Below are positions 42,514 to 52,078 of a DNA stretch of 64,000 nucleotides, one piece after another. How positions within the stretch are numbered: position 1 is the first letter of the stretch; each line of letters starts with the position of its first letter. The notes beneath the pieces are model-generated. The model was not told the origin of the DNA. It ran no database searches and saw only the letters and a program-made list of their open reading frames with translations. Made by a program: the position numbers and the translations under genes. The DNA is from Halomarina pelagica (GTDB lineage Archaea > Halobacteriota > Halobacteria > Halobacteriales > Haloarculaceae), in contig NZ_CP100454.1 of the NCBI RefSeq assembly GCF_024228315.1, positions 2,108,001 through 2,172,000 on the forward strand. The letters run 5' to 3'.

Positions 42514-43608
42514 ATGGACGAACGAATCCGCGAGCACGCCCGCGTGCTCGTCGAGTGGAGCGCCCGCGTCGAGCGCGGCGACGACGTCGTCGTGAGCGTC
42601 GGCCCCGACGCCCACGAACTCGCCGTGGCGGTCTGCGAACTGCTCGGCGAGCGTGGTGCGAACGTCGCGACGACCTACGACTCCGGCGAACTCACGCGTG
42701 CGTACCTCCGCGCGCACGACGGTGACTTCGAGACGCCGGACCACCGGCTCGCGCTGTACGAGCGCGCGGACGTCGTGCTCTCACTCGGCGGGGGACGCAA
42801 CACAAGCGCCACCGCCGACGTTCCGGGGGAGGCGCGACAGGCGTACGCGAGGGCGCAGACGCCCGTCCGCGAGGCGCGCATGGACACCCGGTGGGTCTCG
42901 ACGGTCCACCCGACGCGGTCGCTCGCCCAGCAGGCCGGGATGGCCGTGGAGGAGTACCGGGAGTTCGCCTACGGCGCGATCCTCCGGGACTGGGCGGCGC
43001 TCGCCGACGAGATGGGCCGGATGAAGGACCTCCTCGACGAGGGGAGCGAGGTCCGGCTCGTAAAGGAGGACACCGACCTCACGATGTCGATCGAGGGACG
43101 CACCGCGGTCAACAGCGCCGCGAGCGTCGCCTACGACAGCCACAACCTCCCCTCCGGCGAGGTGTTCACCGCGCCGTACGCGGCCGAGGGCGAGGTGTTC
43201 TTCGACGTGCCGATGACGCTGCACGGCAAGCGCGTCCGGAACGTCCGCCTGGCGTTCGAGGGCGGCGAGGTCGTCGACTACTCCGCAGAGGCGAACGAGG
43301 GGGTCCTCGAGGAGATCCTCACGACCGACGAGGGGGCGCGGCGGCTCGGCGAACTCGGCGTCGGCATGAACCGCGGGATCGACCGCTTCACGGACAACAT
43401 CCTCTTCGACGAGAAGATGGGCGACACCGTACACATGGCGGTCGGCCGCGCCTACGACTCGAACCTCCCCGAGAGCGAGGAGGGGAATCAGAGCGCCGTC
43501 CACGTGGATATGATCACCGACGTGAGCGAGGACTCGCGCCTGGAGATCGACGGCGAGGTGGTCCAGCGCGACGGGCGCTTCCGCTGGGAGGAGGGGTTCG
43601 AGGGGTAG
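42514..43608 (+). CDS. M29-family (thermophilic-type) aminopeptidase
   Basis: 364 residues from ATG 42514; TATA-like cttttatcc is about 26 nt upstream. Metal ligands appear in order: SGEVFTAPYAAEGEVFFD, VVDYSAEANEGVLEEIL, LGELGVGMNRGIDRF, LFDEKMGDTVHMAVGRAYD and SAVHVDMITD, the HxD at the end. This matches AmpS/AmpT-type M29 exopeptidases, which remove N-terminal residues in the cytoplasm with two metal ions. Confidence 0.9.
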   Translation: MDERIREHARVLVEWSARVERGDDVVVSVGPDAHELAVAVCELLGERGANVATTYDSGELTRAYLRAHDGDFETPDHRLALYERADVVLSLGGGRNTSATADVPGEARQAYARAQTPVREARMDTRWVSTVHPTRSLAQQAGMAVEEYREFAYGAILRDWAALADEMGRMKDLLDEGSEVRLVKEDTDLTMSIEGRTAVNSAASVAYDSHNLPSGEVFTAPYAAEGEVFFDVPMTLHGKRVRNVRLAFEGGEVVDYSAEANEGVLEEILTTDEGARRLGELGVGMNRGIDRFTDNILFDEKMGDTVHMAVGRAYDSNLPESEEGNQSAVHVDMITDVSEDSRLEIDGEVVQRDGRFRWEEGFEG

Positions 43609-43643
43609 CCCTACCGCGAGTAGCGCGATACCCGACAATGGCA

Positions 43644-43757
43644 AACAGGCGACGCCGCGGCGGGGGCTGTTCGCGGGGCGTGGCGTCGCGCACCCGCGAG
43701 CGCCCCGCGACGACTCTCACGTCACACGGACGCTGGTCCCGCTCCCGGATATAAAGA
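43644..43757 (-). ncRNA. Candidate small structured RNA with its own TATA box, copy 2
   Basis: On the minus strand a TATA-like ATCTTTATATCC (43748-43759) leads to GGGAGCGGGACCAGCGTCCG, then the 10-bp stem 43701-43710/43671-43680 with a 20-nt loop, then GCCGCGGCGTCGCCTGTT. The stem and loop are identical to copy 1 (22114-22153) and the flanks nearly so. It points antisense toward the 3' end of the M29 aminopeptidase gene (stop at 43608). Confidence 0.55.
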
Positions 43758-43950
43758 TACGGACGGGGCGACTGTTGAGCGCCCCGCCTCGAATTGCACC
43801 AGCGCGGTAGCCGCGAGTGAGCGCCCCAGGCGCGAACGAGCGGGCCGACGACCGAGCGGAGTTTCCGCGAGCCAACGGCGAGCGGGAGCACGCTGGACGA
43901 GCGCAGCGAGTCCAGCGGAGCGCTCGGAGAGCGCGAAGCGAGGGAGGAGT

Positions 43951-44008
43951 GCTTTTGATCGAGCTTTTACAGAGGGGCCGCCGGAGGCGGCCCCTCGTAG
44001 TAAAAGGT
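43951..44008 (-). repeat. Hairpin module of the composite intergenic repeat, copy 2
   Basis: Read on the minus strand: ACCTTTTACT, a strong GAGGGGCCGCC stem with its complement, GTAAAAGCTCGATCAAAAG. It starts seven bases after the EF-2 stop codon, in the same direction, and so could end or protect the EF-2 mRNA. Between this module and the TATA box of the RNA candidate lies a CG-rich segment (43816-43843) shared with copy 1. Confidence 0.75.
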
Positions 44009-44014
44009 CGTTGT

Positions 44015-46201
44015 CTAGAAGTAATCGACGCTCGGGGGCAGTTCCGTCTTCATGCCCTTGCGCTCTCGGATCTCCGTGATCGTCTCGCCCTGGAGGTTGT
44101 CGGCCATGACCTGGAAGCCGGCGTTCTCGGTGTTCCAGGAGGCACGCCCCTCGGTGGCGCTCCGAATGTCGCTGGAGAAGCCGAGCATCTCGGAGACGGG
44201 CGCGACGCCCTCGACGACCATGAGGTCGCCCTCCTGGTACATGTCGTCGACGCGGCCGCGGCGGCCCTGGATCTCGCCGCTCGCGGGCCCCATGTGCTCG
44301 TTGGGGACGTCGATGCGGACGTTCTGGATGGGTTCGAGGAGCCGCACCTCCGCGTCGATGAGCGCGCCGTGGACGGCCTGGCGGGTCGCCGGGATGACCT
44401 GCGCCGGGCCGCGGTGGATGGCGTCCTCGTGGAGCTTCGCGTCGTGGAGGCGGATGAGCGCGCCCTGCACCGGCTCGGCGGCGAGCGGCCCGTCGTCGAG
44501 GGCCTCCTCCAGGCCCTCGATGACGAGTTCCATCGTCTCGTTCAGGTGCTGGATACCCTTCGTGTCGTCGATGAGGATGTTCGTCCCGTAGATGTGCTCG
44601 ACGTTCTGGGAGGTGTCCTTGTCCATGCCGGCCTCCTGGAGGGCCTCGCGGCGCTCCAGTTCGGGCATGTCCATGGACGCCTCGCCGAGCTTCAGGATGT
44701 CGACGATGTCCTGACTGAGGGGTTCGACGCTGATGTAGAACCGGTTGTGGCGGTTCGGCGAGATGCCCTCGACGACGTCGCCGGCCCTGGTGGGCTGTTC
44801 GCGGAAGACGACGATCGGCTCGCCCGTGATGACCGGGATGCCCTGGTTGCGCTCGATGCGCTGGGTGATGACTTCGAGGTGGAGTTCGCCCTGGCCGCTG
44901 ATGAGGTGCTCGCCGGTGTCCTCGTTGATCTCGATGCGGATCGTCGGGTCCTCCTTCGACACCTGGCGGAGCGTCTCGATGAGCTTCGGCAGGTCGTCCA
45001 TGCTCTTGGCCTCGACGGACTTCGTGATGACGGGCTCGGAGATGTGTTCGATCGACTCGAAGGGCGTCATCTCGATGGAGGAGACGGTAGAGCCGGCGAT
45101 GGCGTCGCGCAGGCCGGTCACGGCGGCGATGTTCCCCGCGGGGACGCGCTCGACCTCCTCGCGCTCGCCGCCCATGAAGATGCCGACGGACTGGACGCGG
45201 TTCTTCCCGGCCGTCCCGGAGACGTAGAGTTCCTGGCCCTTCTCGATGGTGCCGGAGAAGACGCGGCCGGTGGCGATCTCGCCCGCGTGCGGGTCCATGG
45301 AGATGTCGGTGACCATGAGGACGACCTCGCCCTCGTCGTCGACGAGGCGCATCTGCTCTGCGAGTTCCGACTCCGAGTCGCCGCGCCAGATCCGCGGGAT
45401 GCGGCGGGGCTGGGCGTCGATGGGGTTGGGGAAGTGCTCACAGACCATGTCGAGCACGACGTCCGAGAGCGGCGTCCGCTCGTGGAGTTCCTCGCGCTCG
45501 CCGGCGCGCTCGAGGTCGATGATGTCGCCGAAGTCCATGCCCGTCTCCTGCATCGAGGGCATCGAGACGCCCCACTTGTACAGGGCCGACCCGAACGCGA
45601 CGGTGCCCTCCTCGACGGAGACGCGCCAGTCGCCGACGTCGTCCATCTCCTCGGTCATGCCGCGGATGAGTTCGTTCACGTCGCGGATGACCGCCATGAG
45701 CCGCTGCTGCATCTCCTGGGGTCCCTCCTGGAGTTCCGAGATGAGGCGGTCGACCTTGTTGATGAACAGCGCGGGCTTCACGCCCTCGCGGAGCGCCTGC
45801 CGGAGGACGGTCTCCGTCTGGGGCATCGCGCCCTCGACGGCGTCGACGACCACGAGCGCCCCGTCGACGGCTCGCATCGCGCGCGTCACGTCGCCGCCGA
45901 AGTCGACGTGGCCGGGCGTGTCGATGAGGTTGATGAGGTGGTTCTTCTCGTCGTACTCGTGGGTCATCGAGACGTTCGCGGCGTCGATCGTGATGCCGCG
46001 CTCCTGCTCGTCCTCCTCGGTGTCCATCGCCAGCTGGTGGCCGGCCGTCTCGTCGGAGATCATGCCCGCGCCCGCGAGCAGGTTGTCGGAGAGTGTCGTC
46101 TTCCCGTGGTCGACGTGAGCGGCGATCGCGATGTTCCGGATGTTCTCCGGCTTGTCCATCAGCCGCTCGCATTCCTGTACGATTTTCTTACGTCGGCCCA
46201 T
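44015..46201 (-). CDS. fusA: Elongation factor 2 (EF-2)
   Basis: 728 residues. [14 protein letters not shown] is G1 at about 28-41, [21 protein letters not shown] is G3, INKVDRL is G4; domains II-V follow to FRQ-type VDYF end. [18 protein letters not shown] holds the histidine that is converted to diphthamide. EF-2 moves tRNAs and mRNA on the ribosome after each peptide bond. TATA-like ccttttcac lies about 30 nt upstream. In many archaea this gene follows rps7 directly; here four genes intervene. Confidence 0.97.
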   Translation of the reverse strand: MGRRKKIVQECERLMDKPENIRNIAIAAHVDHGKTTLSDNLLAGAGMISDETAGHQLAMDTEEDEQERGITIDAANVSMTHEYDEKNHLINLIDTPGHVDFGGDVTRAMRAVDGALVVVDAVEGAMPQTETVLRQALREGVKPALFINKVDRLISELQEGPQEMQQRLMAVIRDVNELIRGMTEEMDDVGDWRVSVEEGTVAFGSALYKWGVSMPSMQETGMDFGDIIDLERAGEREELHERTPLSDVVLDMVCEHFPNPIDAQPRRIPRIWRGDSESELAEQMRLVDDEGEVVLMVTDISMDPHAGEIATGRVFSGTIEKGQELYVSGTAGKNRVQSVGIFMGGEREEVERVPAGNIAAVTGLRDAIAGSTVSSIEMTPFESIEHISEPVITKSVEAKSMDDLPKLIETLRQVSKEDPTIRIEINEDTGEHLISGQGELHLEVITQRIERNQGIPVITGEPIVVFREQPTRAGDVVEGISPNRHNRFYISVEPLSQDIVDILKLGEASMDMPELERREALQEAGMDKDTSQNVEHIYGTNILIDDTKGIQHLNETMELVIEGLEEALDDGPLAAEPVQGALIRLHDAKLHEDAIHRGPAQVIPATRQAVHGALIDAEVRLLEPIQNVRIDVPNEHMGPASGEIQGRRGRVDDMYQEGDLMVVEGVAPVSEMLGFSSDIRSATEGRASWNTENAGFQVMADNLQGETITEIRERKGMKTELPPSVDYF

Positions 46202-46383
46202 TACCGGGTCATACCGACAGCGTAGTGAAAAGGGTAGTGTTTCGCCCGCAGGATTTCGCTCGAATATTGTGAGAATACGCCTCATACCGCGCGGACGCGC
46301 CGATTCCGTCGCGACCGCGAGCGCGCGCCGTGCGGTCCCCGAGTCGCCTCTGCGCGGTCTCCGCGTCTCCTCTGCGCGCGGTC

Positions 46384-47118
46384 CTACCGTCGCTCTCGAA
46401 CGCGCTCGTAGGCCCACCGAACGCGCTTGAACGCCTCCCGATCCCCGCCGGCGTCGGGGTGCGTCTCCTTCGCCCGCTCGCGGTACGCCCGCCTGATCGC
46501 GTCCGCGTCGGCGTCCGCGTCCACGCCGAGCACGCGGTAGGCCGCCGCGAGTTCGGGATCGATCCCGACCGCCGCCCCGCCGGGTGCCCGTCCGTCGATT
46601 CCGCGTCCGTCGGACCCCCGTCGGTCGGTTCCGCGCCGGTTCGTCCCTCGCCCGCCGTTCGCGGCCCCCGCGCCGCCCGTCCGCGAGCGTCCGGTCGTCC
46701 GCCCGTCTGCGTCTCCCCGACCGTTACTCGCGGTTCCGTTCCGATCGTTTCTACTTCCCGCCCCCGTCCAGCCGTCGCGCGCGCCGTCCGCCCAGCGCCA
46801 GTCGTCGCCGGTCCACTCGCCGTCTCCCGCGTCGCGCCCGCCGACGGTCGCCCGCCAGCCCTCGCGGTGCCAGTCGTCGGCGGGCGTCCGTTCGCGCCGC
46901 CCGTCGGTCCACTCCCCCTCGACGCCGATTCGCTCGTAGATGTCGCCGACGACGCGCTCGTTGCCGTAGCGCCAGCAGCGGTGTCCCCCGACGGCGAGCG
47001 CGAGCGCGACGGGCAGGGCGAGCGGCGTCCCGGTGACGCCGACGATGCACGCGATCGCCGCCGTCGCTCCGAGGACCGCCGCGAGCGCGAGTGCGACCCA
47101 GCCGAGCACGGTCACCAT
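46384..47118 (-). CDS. Membrane protein with C-terminal J-domain
   Basis: 244 residues from the ATG giving [13 protein letters not shown]; starts 22-25 codons further up are possible. Two membrane helices are followed by a long Gly/Arg/Asp-rich low-complexity linker (about 90-180) and a J-domain ([39 protein letters not shown]) with the HPD tripeptide. J-domains stimulate Hsp70/DnaK. The membrane anchor suggests a chaperone recruiter at the membrane. Confidence 0.8.
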   Translation of the reverse strand: MVTVLGWVALALAAVLGATAAIACIVGVTGTPLALPVALALAVGGHRCWRYGNERVVGDIYERIGVEGEWTDGRRERTPADDWHREGWRATVGGRDAGDGEWTGDDWRWADGARDGWTGAGSRNDRNGTASNGRGDADGRTTGRSRTGGAGAANGGRGTNRRGTDRRGSDGRGIDGRAPGGAAVGIDPELAAAYRVLGVDADADADAIRRAYRERAKETHPDAGGDREAFKRVRWAYERVRERR

Positions 47119-47221
47119 TCCGTCGCTTTCGTAGTAAATCTCCCGCCGCGATCGGTTCGCCGCACCCCTCGCACGCGCCGTCATAAGAGTCATACTCGCC
47201 CCGACCGTGGTACGCGTGAGC

Positions 47222-47971
47222 ATGGACGTTCGAGTGTTAGGCGGCGGACCGACGGGGCCGTTTCTCAGCGCGCAGGGGCTGTTCGAGACGGAGTACGACC
47301 TCTCGAAGCCGGTGCGCGTGCGCGTCCGGCGGGACCCCGACGAGCGGACGTGGACGGGTCACTACCCCGACCACCACGTCCTGAACATCTCCGCCCAGGC
47401 GGCCACCAGCGCGATGGCGCGCGAACTCGCCCTCCACGAGTACGCCCACATGCGGCGCAACGAGGAGGCCCACCCCTCCCACACCCAGTCGACGGCGGAG
47501 GCCATCTACATCGGACTGGCCGGGCGGCGCGTCGAGCAGCGTAAGCTCACCCACTGCTACCAGATCGCGAACCACATGAAGGACATCTACGCCGACGACA
47601 TCACGCTCTCGGTCGCCCCGGCGGACAAACTCGTCTCCTTCCTGGAGGCGAGCCTCGCGGCGGCGCTGGCGGACCGCCCGCACGACCCGCCGCGGGGCCA
47701 CCGGCTCACGCCCGCGTCCGATCCCGAGATCACCGTCGTCAACGCCGCGTTCGCCCTCGCGCTGGTCGAGCGCCACGACCTCGTCGGGACGGACCACCGC
47801 CTCTACGACCTCGCGCACGCCGCGGCCGACGACGCGCCGGGCGTCCCCCTCGAACGGTTCAAGCACCACTTCGAGACGCTGGCGGACGACCCTGATCCGA
47901 GCGAGTACCGCAAGGCGCTCGTGGACGTCACCAGACGGTACGCGGTCGAGACGGGGCAGGCGGCCGATTGA
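47222..47971 (+). CDS. DUF5781-like haloarchaeal protein with HExxH
   Basis: 249 residues from ATG 47222. ARELALHEYAHMRRNEEAHPSHTQST contains HEYAH, a gluzincin-like zinc motif, and HCYQIANHMKDIYADDITLSV is strongly conserved in related haloarchaeal proteins that I recall as DUF5781. No signal peptide. A soluble intracellular metalloprotease is possible but unproven. Confidence 0.75.
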   Translation: MDVRVLGGGPTGPFLSAQGLFETEYDLSKPVRVRVRRDPDERTWTGHYPDHHVLNISAQAATSAMARELALHEYAHMRRNEEAHPSHTQSTAEAIYIGLAGRRVEQRKLTHCYQIANHMKDIYADDITLSVAPADKLVSFLEASLAAALADRPHDPPRGHRLTPASDPEITVVNAAFALALVERHDLVGTDHRLYDLAHAAADDAPGVPLERFKHHFETLADDPDPSEYRKALVDVTRRYAVETGQAAD

Positions 47972-48244
47972 TCCACCCGACGGACGTAGCGGGACGTCCA
48001 CCGGGCGACCGCCACGTCGCGCGCCTCCACGGCGTACCGTTCGTCGATGCCGTGATCCCGGTGGCGTCCCGGTGCACGCGTCTCCCCGCCGATTCGAGCG
48101 CCCGTCACGGCGCACGACTACGTCGTCGGCGATACGGCCGCCGGTCGGATGCGGGTCCGCTACGGTTTCGGCCCGATCGCGCCCGGCACGACCGTCTCGC
48201 CCCGTCCGTGAACGCCAAGGGACGGGACCGCCTCGTATCGACCC
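47972..48244. other. 273-bp gap without recognised gene
   Basis: Open frames here are short, lack TATA-like boxes and show no family resemblance. The last 30 bases contain the promoter region of the NmrA-like gene. Nothing else is seen. Confidence 0.5.
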
Positions 48245-49105
48245 ATGAGCCGCCGAGTCCTCGTCACGGGCGCGACCGGTACTACCGGGTCGGCCGTGGT
48301 CGAGTCGCTGCTCGCCGCCGACTACGACGCGGTCGCCGCGGTCCGCGACGTCGCCGCCGCGCGCGAGCGGTTCGGTCGCGGCGTCGAGTACGCCCGCTTC
48401 GACTTCACCGACCCGGCGACCTACGACGCCCTCGGCGGTGCTGACGCACTCTACCTCGTTCGGCCGCCGGCGCTGAGCCGGGTCCACAGGGACGTGTTTC
48501 CCGTCGTCGACGCGGCCGAGCGCGCGGGCGTCGAGCGAGTCGTCTTCCTGTCCGTGCTGGGCGCGGAGAAGGCCCCGCCGATCCCGCACCGGCGGATCGA
48601 GCGGCGGCTCGAACGCTCGTCGCTCTCGCATACGTTCCTCCGAGCGGCGTACTTCATGCAGAACCTGAGCGGCGTCCACGCGGTCGACGTGCGCGAGCGC
48701 GACGAGGTGTACGTTCCCGCGGGAACCGGCCGGGTCGGCATGGTGGACGCCCGCGACGTGGCGGCCGTCGCCGCCCGCGCGCTCGTCGAACCGGATCGCG
48801 CGAATCAGGCCTACGACCTCACCGGCCCGGAGGCCCTCGGCTTCGACGCGGTGGCCCGGACGCTCTCGTCGGTGCTCGGTCGCGGGATACGCTACCCAGC
48901 GCCCTCCTACCCGGCGTTCGTCCGGCGGCTGCGCGCCCGCGGCTACCCGTGGGGGTACGTCGCGGTGCTGTGCGGCATTTACGCGCCGGTCCGCCTGCAC
49001 CGGGCGGACCGGGTCACCGACGCGGTGAGCCGGCTCCTCGGCCGTCCGCCCCGCTCGTTCGAGGCGTTCGCGGAGGGCGACCGCTCGCCGTGGTCGCCGA
49101 CCTGA
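48245..49105 (+). CDS. NAD(P)-binding NmrA/atypical SDR-family protein
   Basis: 286 residues. VLVTGATGTTGSAVVESLL is the GxxGxxG nucleotide-binding motif of atypical short-chain dehydrogenases; ALYLVRPPAL, RVVFLSVLGAEKAP and FLRAAYFMQNL match NmrA-like proteins. The catalytic YxxxK is absent, so it may be a redox sensor or a reductase of quinone type. Cofactor and substrate are unknown. Confidence 0.82.
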   Translation: MSRRVLVTGATGTTGSAVVESLLAADYDAVAAVRDVAAARERFGRGVEYARFDFTDPATYDALGGADALYLVRPPALSRVHRDVFPVVDAAERAGVERVVFLSVLGAEKAPPIPHRRIERRLERSSLSHTFLRAAYFMQNLSGVHAVDVRERDEVYVPAGTGRVGMVDARDVAAVAARALVEPDRANQAYDLTGPEALGFDAVARTLSSVLGRGIRYPAPSYPAFVRRLRARGYPWGYVAVLCGIYAPVRLHRADRVTDAVSRLLGRPPRSFEAFAEGDRSPWSPT

Positions 49106-49166
49106 GCCGTTTCATCCGCTCTCGACGACTCCTCGTCGGCCGGCTCGCTCCTCACTCCCCCGCCAG

Positions 49167-49751
49167 TCACCCCTTGTCGACCATGTCAGAGCGATCGTAG
49201 TCGACCTGTTCGGGCAGGTAGACGTTCGCGTCGGGGTGCTGGTCCGCGTCCTCGACGACCTCGCCCTCTTCGCGGAGGCGCTCGACGGCGGCCTTCGCCT
49301 CCCGACGGTCCACGTGACCGACGACGCTCATCGCATCGAGCAGACGTTCCTCGGGGATCCCCCGGCTACCGGTCGGGTTCTTCGGCTCGAACGCCGCCTC
49401 CCCCTGCATGAACCGCAGGTACGCCCGCGGGTCGTTCGACCCGGCCAGCCGCTCGTGCCAGTTCGCGGGATAGGTGCTGAGCCGCCCCGAGGGGAGTCCG
49501 TACACCGCATCGCCGTCGACCCACGTCTCGCTGTCTGTGCGTCGATCGTCGAGGGCGCTCGACAGCGCCTCGTCCTCCGCGGGAACGCCCCGCTCTGCGA
49601 GCGCCGTCGCGTACGCCTCGACGACCTCGGGTTCGACGCCGGGCGTCTCGTCGCCGTGGTGGCGCTCGACCAGCGACAGGAACTCCTTCGGCAGGAGGCT
49701 CTCTCCGTGGTGCTCCGCCTCGTCGAGGACGCGCTCGTTCAGGTCTACCAT
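49167..49751 (-). CDS. Unrecognised acidic protein with C-terminal helix-turn-helix-like segment
   Basis: 194 residues from the ATG giving MVDLNERVLDEAEHHG. The first 70 residues are helical and acidic; YGLPSGRLSTYPANWHERLAG and YLRFMQGEAAFEPKNPTGSRG form a conserved-looking middle; IPEERLLDAMSVVGHVDRREAKAAVERLREEG resembles a winged helix. No function is recognised. Lies just downstream of rps7 on the same strand. Confidence 0.6.
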   Translation of the reverse strand: MVDLNERVLDEAEHHGESLLPKEFLSLVERHHGDETPGVEPEVVEAYATALAERGVPAEDEALSSALDDRRTDSETWVDGDAVYGLPSGRLSTYPANWHERLAGSNDPRAYLRFMQGEAAFEPKNPTGSRGIPEERLLDAMSVVGHVDRREAKAAVERLREEGEVVEDADQHPDANVYLPEQVDYDRSDMVDKG

Positions 49752-49859
49752 CGTTTCCGACCTTCGCACGCCAACTGTAAAAACCCGGTGCGGGCGTGCA
49801 ATCGGAGCGTCGCGGGTGGCGGTCCGATCCCCGACGTATTCGACGCGACGCGATAGGAC

Positions 49860-49991
49860 TCGGGGGAGGGGAGATCGACGGAGGCGAGAGGGGTGGAGAG
49901 ATGGGAGGAGGTGAGGGACGGGAGGAGATGGAGAGATGGGAGGAGGTGAGGAGACGAGAGGAGACGAAACGATACGGAGAGACGAGAGGGG
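49860..49991. other. Polypurine/polypyrimidine tract after rps7
   Basis: About 130 bases almost all A or G on the plus strand, built of GAGG/GGAG units with an 18-base segment (gagatgggaggaggtgag) repeated at 49899-49916 and 49932-49949. In the rps12-rps7 mRNA it would be a pyrimidine-rich 3' end, which could act as a terminator. It can also form triplex DNA. Confidence 0.6.
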
Positions 49992-50612
49992 TTACCGTGC
50001 CGCGGCGGCGACGCGCTCTTTCTCTTCCTTCTGGTTGATCGCGTAGGTCTGGACGTCGTAGTTGGCCGCGCCGATGAGCTGCGAGGCGAGCGCCTCGGCG
50101 GCGGGCGTGGCGGTCTTGAACGACGCGTTGTACGCGCCCTCGGCGATGAACTTGAGCGACTGGTCGACCCGGCGCTGGGGTGCGACGTCGACGGCCTTCG
50201 GGACCGAGATGCCGCCGTACTTGAGCCGGACGGTCTCCTCGCGCGGGCCGGCGTTCTCGACGGCCTGGACGAGCACCTGCACGGGGTTCTCCTCCGTGCG
50301 GTCGTGGACGATGTCGAACGCCTCGCGGACGATCTTCATCGTCTTCTGCTTCTTGCCGGTGTTCTCCTCGGTCTGCATCAGGCGGTTGACGAGCCGCTCG
50401 ACGATGCTGATCTCGGACTTCTTGAACTGCTTCGAGGAGTGTCGACCCATCGTGTGGGCGATAGGGGTGAGCGTGATGTAGCGCTCCATCGAGGGGTCGG
50501 AGAAGGCGATGTCGGAGACGTCCCACTTCGTGAAGAGCAGCGCGTCGACGCTCGTTTCCTCCTCGTCGGTGCCGGCGGGCGGCTCGGGGTCAGGTGCTTC
50601 GCTCTCGCTCAC
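49992..50612 (-). CDS. rps7: Ribosomal protein uS7
   Basis: 206 residues from a GTG at 50612; another GTG three codons earlier is possible. The acidic N-terminal extension is followed by [77 protein letters not shown] and a C-terminal basic helix, all typical of archaeal uS7. It organises the head of the 30S subunit. Eighty-four nt separate it from rps12. Confidence 0.96.
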   Translation of the reverse strand: MSESEAPDPEPPAGTDEEETSVDALLFTKWDVSDIAFSDPSMERYITLTPIAHTMGRHSSKQFKKSEISIVERLVNRLMQTEENTGKKQKTMKIVREAFDIVHDRTEENPVQVLVQAVENAGPREETVRLKYGGISVPKAVDVAPQRRVDQSLKFIAEGAYNASFKTATPAAEALASQLIGAANYDVQTYAINQKEEKERVAAAAR

Positions 50613-50696
50613 GCGAACCACCCTCGGTGGTGAGCGTGAGTAGATGAGTCACAGCCCGCACAGCGAAGCGAGCGGGAATGTCTTAGCGTACTCATG

Positions 50697-51125
50697 TTAG
50701 CGCACCGGTTTCTCCGCGTTGCCGCGCACCAGTTCGACGAGCGACACGCCGTTTACCTTCTCGACCTTGTAGTTCACGCCGGAGAGGTCGCCCATCGCGC
50801 GACCCTTCGCGCCACCGATCCCGGCGATGGTGACCTCGTCGTGCTCGTCGATGAACGAGATCGCGCCGTCGCCGGGGCAGAACGCCGTGACCTGCTTGCC
50901 GTTCTTGATGAGCTGGACCCGGACGCACTTCCGGATGGCGGAGTTGGGCTGCTTCGCCTCGATCCCCACCTTCTCCAGGACGATACCTCGACCCTGCGGT
51001 GCGCCCTCGAGCGGGTCGGACTTCTTGCCGAGCCCGCGGGCGCGTCGCGCGTACTCAGAGTCGGACCACCGGTGGCGCTGGCGGTCCTTGTTGAGCTTCC
51101 GCGCGGCGTACTTGCCGTTCGCCAT
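50697..51125 (-). CDS. rps12: Ribosomal protein uS12
   Basis: 142 residues, [20 protein letters not shown] at the start, then [33 protein letters not shown] and [21 protein letters not shown]. The KQPNSA loop lies at the decoding centre. A TATA-like cttaagtag is about 28 nt upstream, so it can be transcribed apart from the polymerase operon. Confidence 0.97.
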   Translation of the reverse strand: MANGKYAARKLNKDRQRHRWSDSEYARRARGLGKKSDPLEGAPQGRGIVLEKVGIEAKQPNSAIRKCVRVQLIKNGKQVTAFCPGDGAISFIDEHDEVTIAGIGGAKGRAMGDLSGVNYKVEKVNGVSLVELVRGNAEKPVR

Positions 51126-51288
51126 AGTACAATTCGGTATCTGTCCGAGCTACTTAAGGCTCCCCTTTCGAGACAGGGGACGCGCCGTGCGTGCGGATTT
51201 CACGCGGTCGGAGGATATCGTGGAACCCGCTCGCACACCTCGTCCGGTCTCCGAAGCCTCATGTACGTTCGTGGTATAACCGATCGAC

Positions 51289-51564
51289 ATGGCAAACACG
51301 TCGTCCTCGAAGGACGTGGGGGACGCGCCGGCCGCGACCGACGTGGGAACCGACTGGTTCTCCGGGGTCGCTCGCCGCGCCGCCGGCTTCGTCGTCCTGA
51401 TGATCGCCCTCGCCCTCGCCCTCGAATTCCTCATCGGGATCGGGGCGCTCAACGACACGGAGATGAACAACGTGTTCATCGGCATCGCGCTCAGCCTCGC
51501 GCTCCTGACGGTGCTGACCGGCGTCGTCCTGTTCGTCGTGTCGACGATCCGGCGCGCGCTCTGA
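51289..51564 (+). CDS. Small two-helix membrane protein
   Basis: 91 residues. A 25-residue hydrophilic N terminus is followed by AAGFVVLMIALALALEFLIGIGAL and FIGIALSLALLTVLTGVVLFVVSTI, two membrane helices. No motif. It is on the opposite strand inside the polymerase-ribosomal cluster, between the nusA-like gene and rps12, where most archaea have no gene. Unknown function. Confidence 0.6.
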   Translation: MANTSSSKDVGDAPAATDVGTDWFSGVARRAAGFVVLMIALALALEFLIGIGALNDTEMNNVFIGIALSLALLTVLTGVVLFVVSTIRRAL

Positions 51565-51648
51565 GCGGGTCGGGTCGGCGCTCACGGGTCGGGATTGCGG
51601 TCGAAGGACCGAACCGTCGAACGCGCCTCTCCTCTCCCACCGTCCGCG

Positions 51649-52074
51649 TCAGGTCAACTCGACGTCGGCGACGTCGAAGTGCCGTCGGGCGAGCGTCCGC
51701 GCCCGCTCGATGTTCCGCCCGTCGACCCCGATGGCGACGCCGCGATCCTCCTGGGCGACCTCGGCGTACGCCACCACGTCCCTGTTCCGGCTGATCGTGA
51801 CGTTGTACACCGCCGCCGGCGCGAGGGCGTTCGCGACGAACGCCTCGGGCGTGTCGGCGTCCTCGACGAGTTCGACCCGCCGACCCAACCGCTCTTCGAC
51901 CGCCTTGACGTGCCGACCGTTCGGGCCGATCGCCCGCGCCATGTCGCCGGGCGGGACGAGGTAGACGACCCGGTCGTACTCGTCGTCGACGAGGCAGTCG
52001 CGGGCGGCGACGTCCGTCACGTCCTCGAACAGCGCGATGTACCGACGGGCCGCGTCCGAGAGGGTGACGCCCAT
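51649..52074 (-). CDS. nusA: NusA-like transcription termination factor (archaeal, KH domains)
   Basis: 141 residues with two KH domains: VVYLVPPGDMARAIGPNGRHVKAVEERLGRRVELVE contains the GxxG loop (IGPNG), and VVAYAEVAQEDRGVAIGVDGRNIERARTLARRHF a second (IGVDG). Archaeal NusA lacks the S1 and N-terminal domains of bacterial NusA. It binds nascent RNA. Begins 4 nt after the end of rpoA''. Confidence 0.93.
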   Translation of the reverse strand: MGVTLSDAARRYIALFEDVTDVAARDCLVDDEYDRVVYLVPPGDMARAIGPNGRHVKAVEERLGRRVELVEDADTPEAFVANALAPAAVYNVTISRNRDVVAYAEVAQEDRGVAIGVDGRNIERARTLARRHFDVADVELT

Positions 52075-52078
52075 CGGC

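Noticed and set aside
46330-47544. A 404-residue plus-strand frame opposite the J-domain gene
   Set aside because: Its translation is Pro/Arg/Val-rich with no fold pattern; the J-domain with HPD on the other strand is the real gene.
49860-49990. The repeated gagatgggaggagg units as a CRISPR array
   Set aside because: Units are irregular, lack unique spacers of constant length and are purine-only; no cas genes are nearby.
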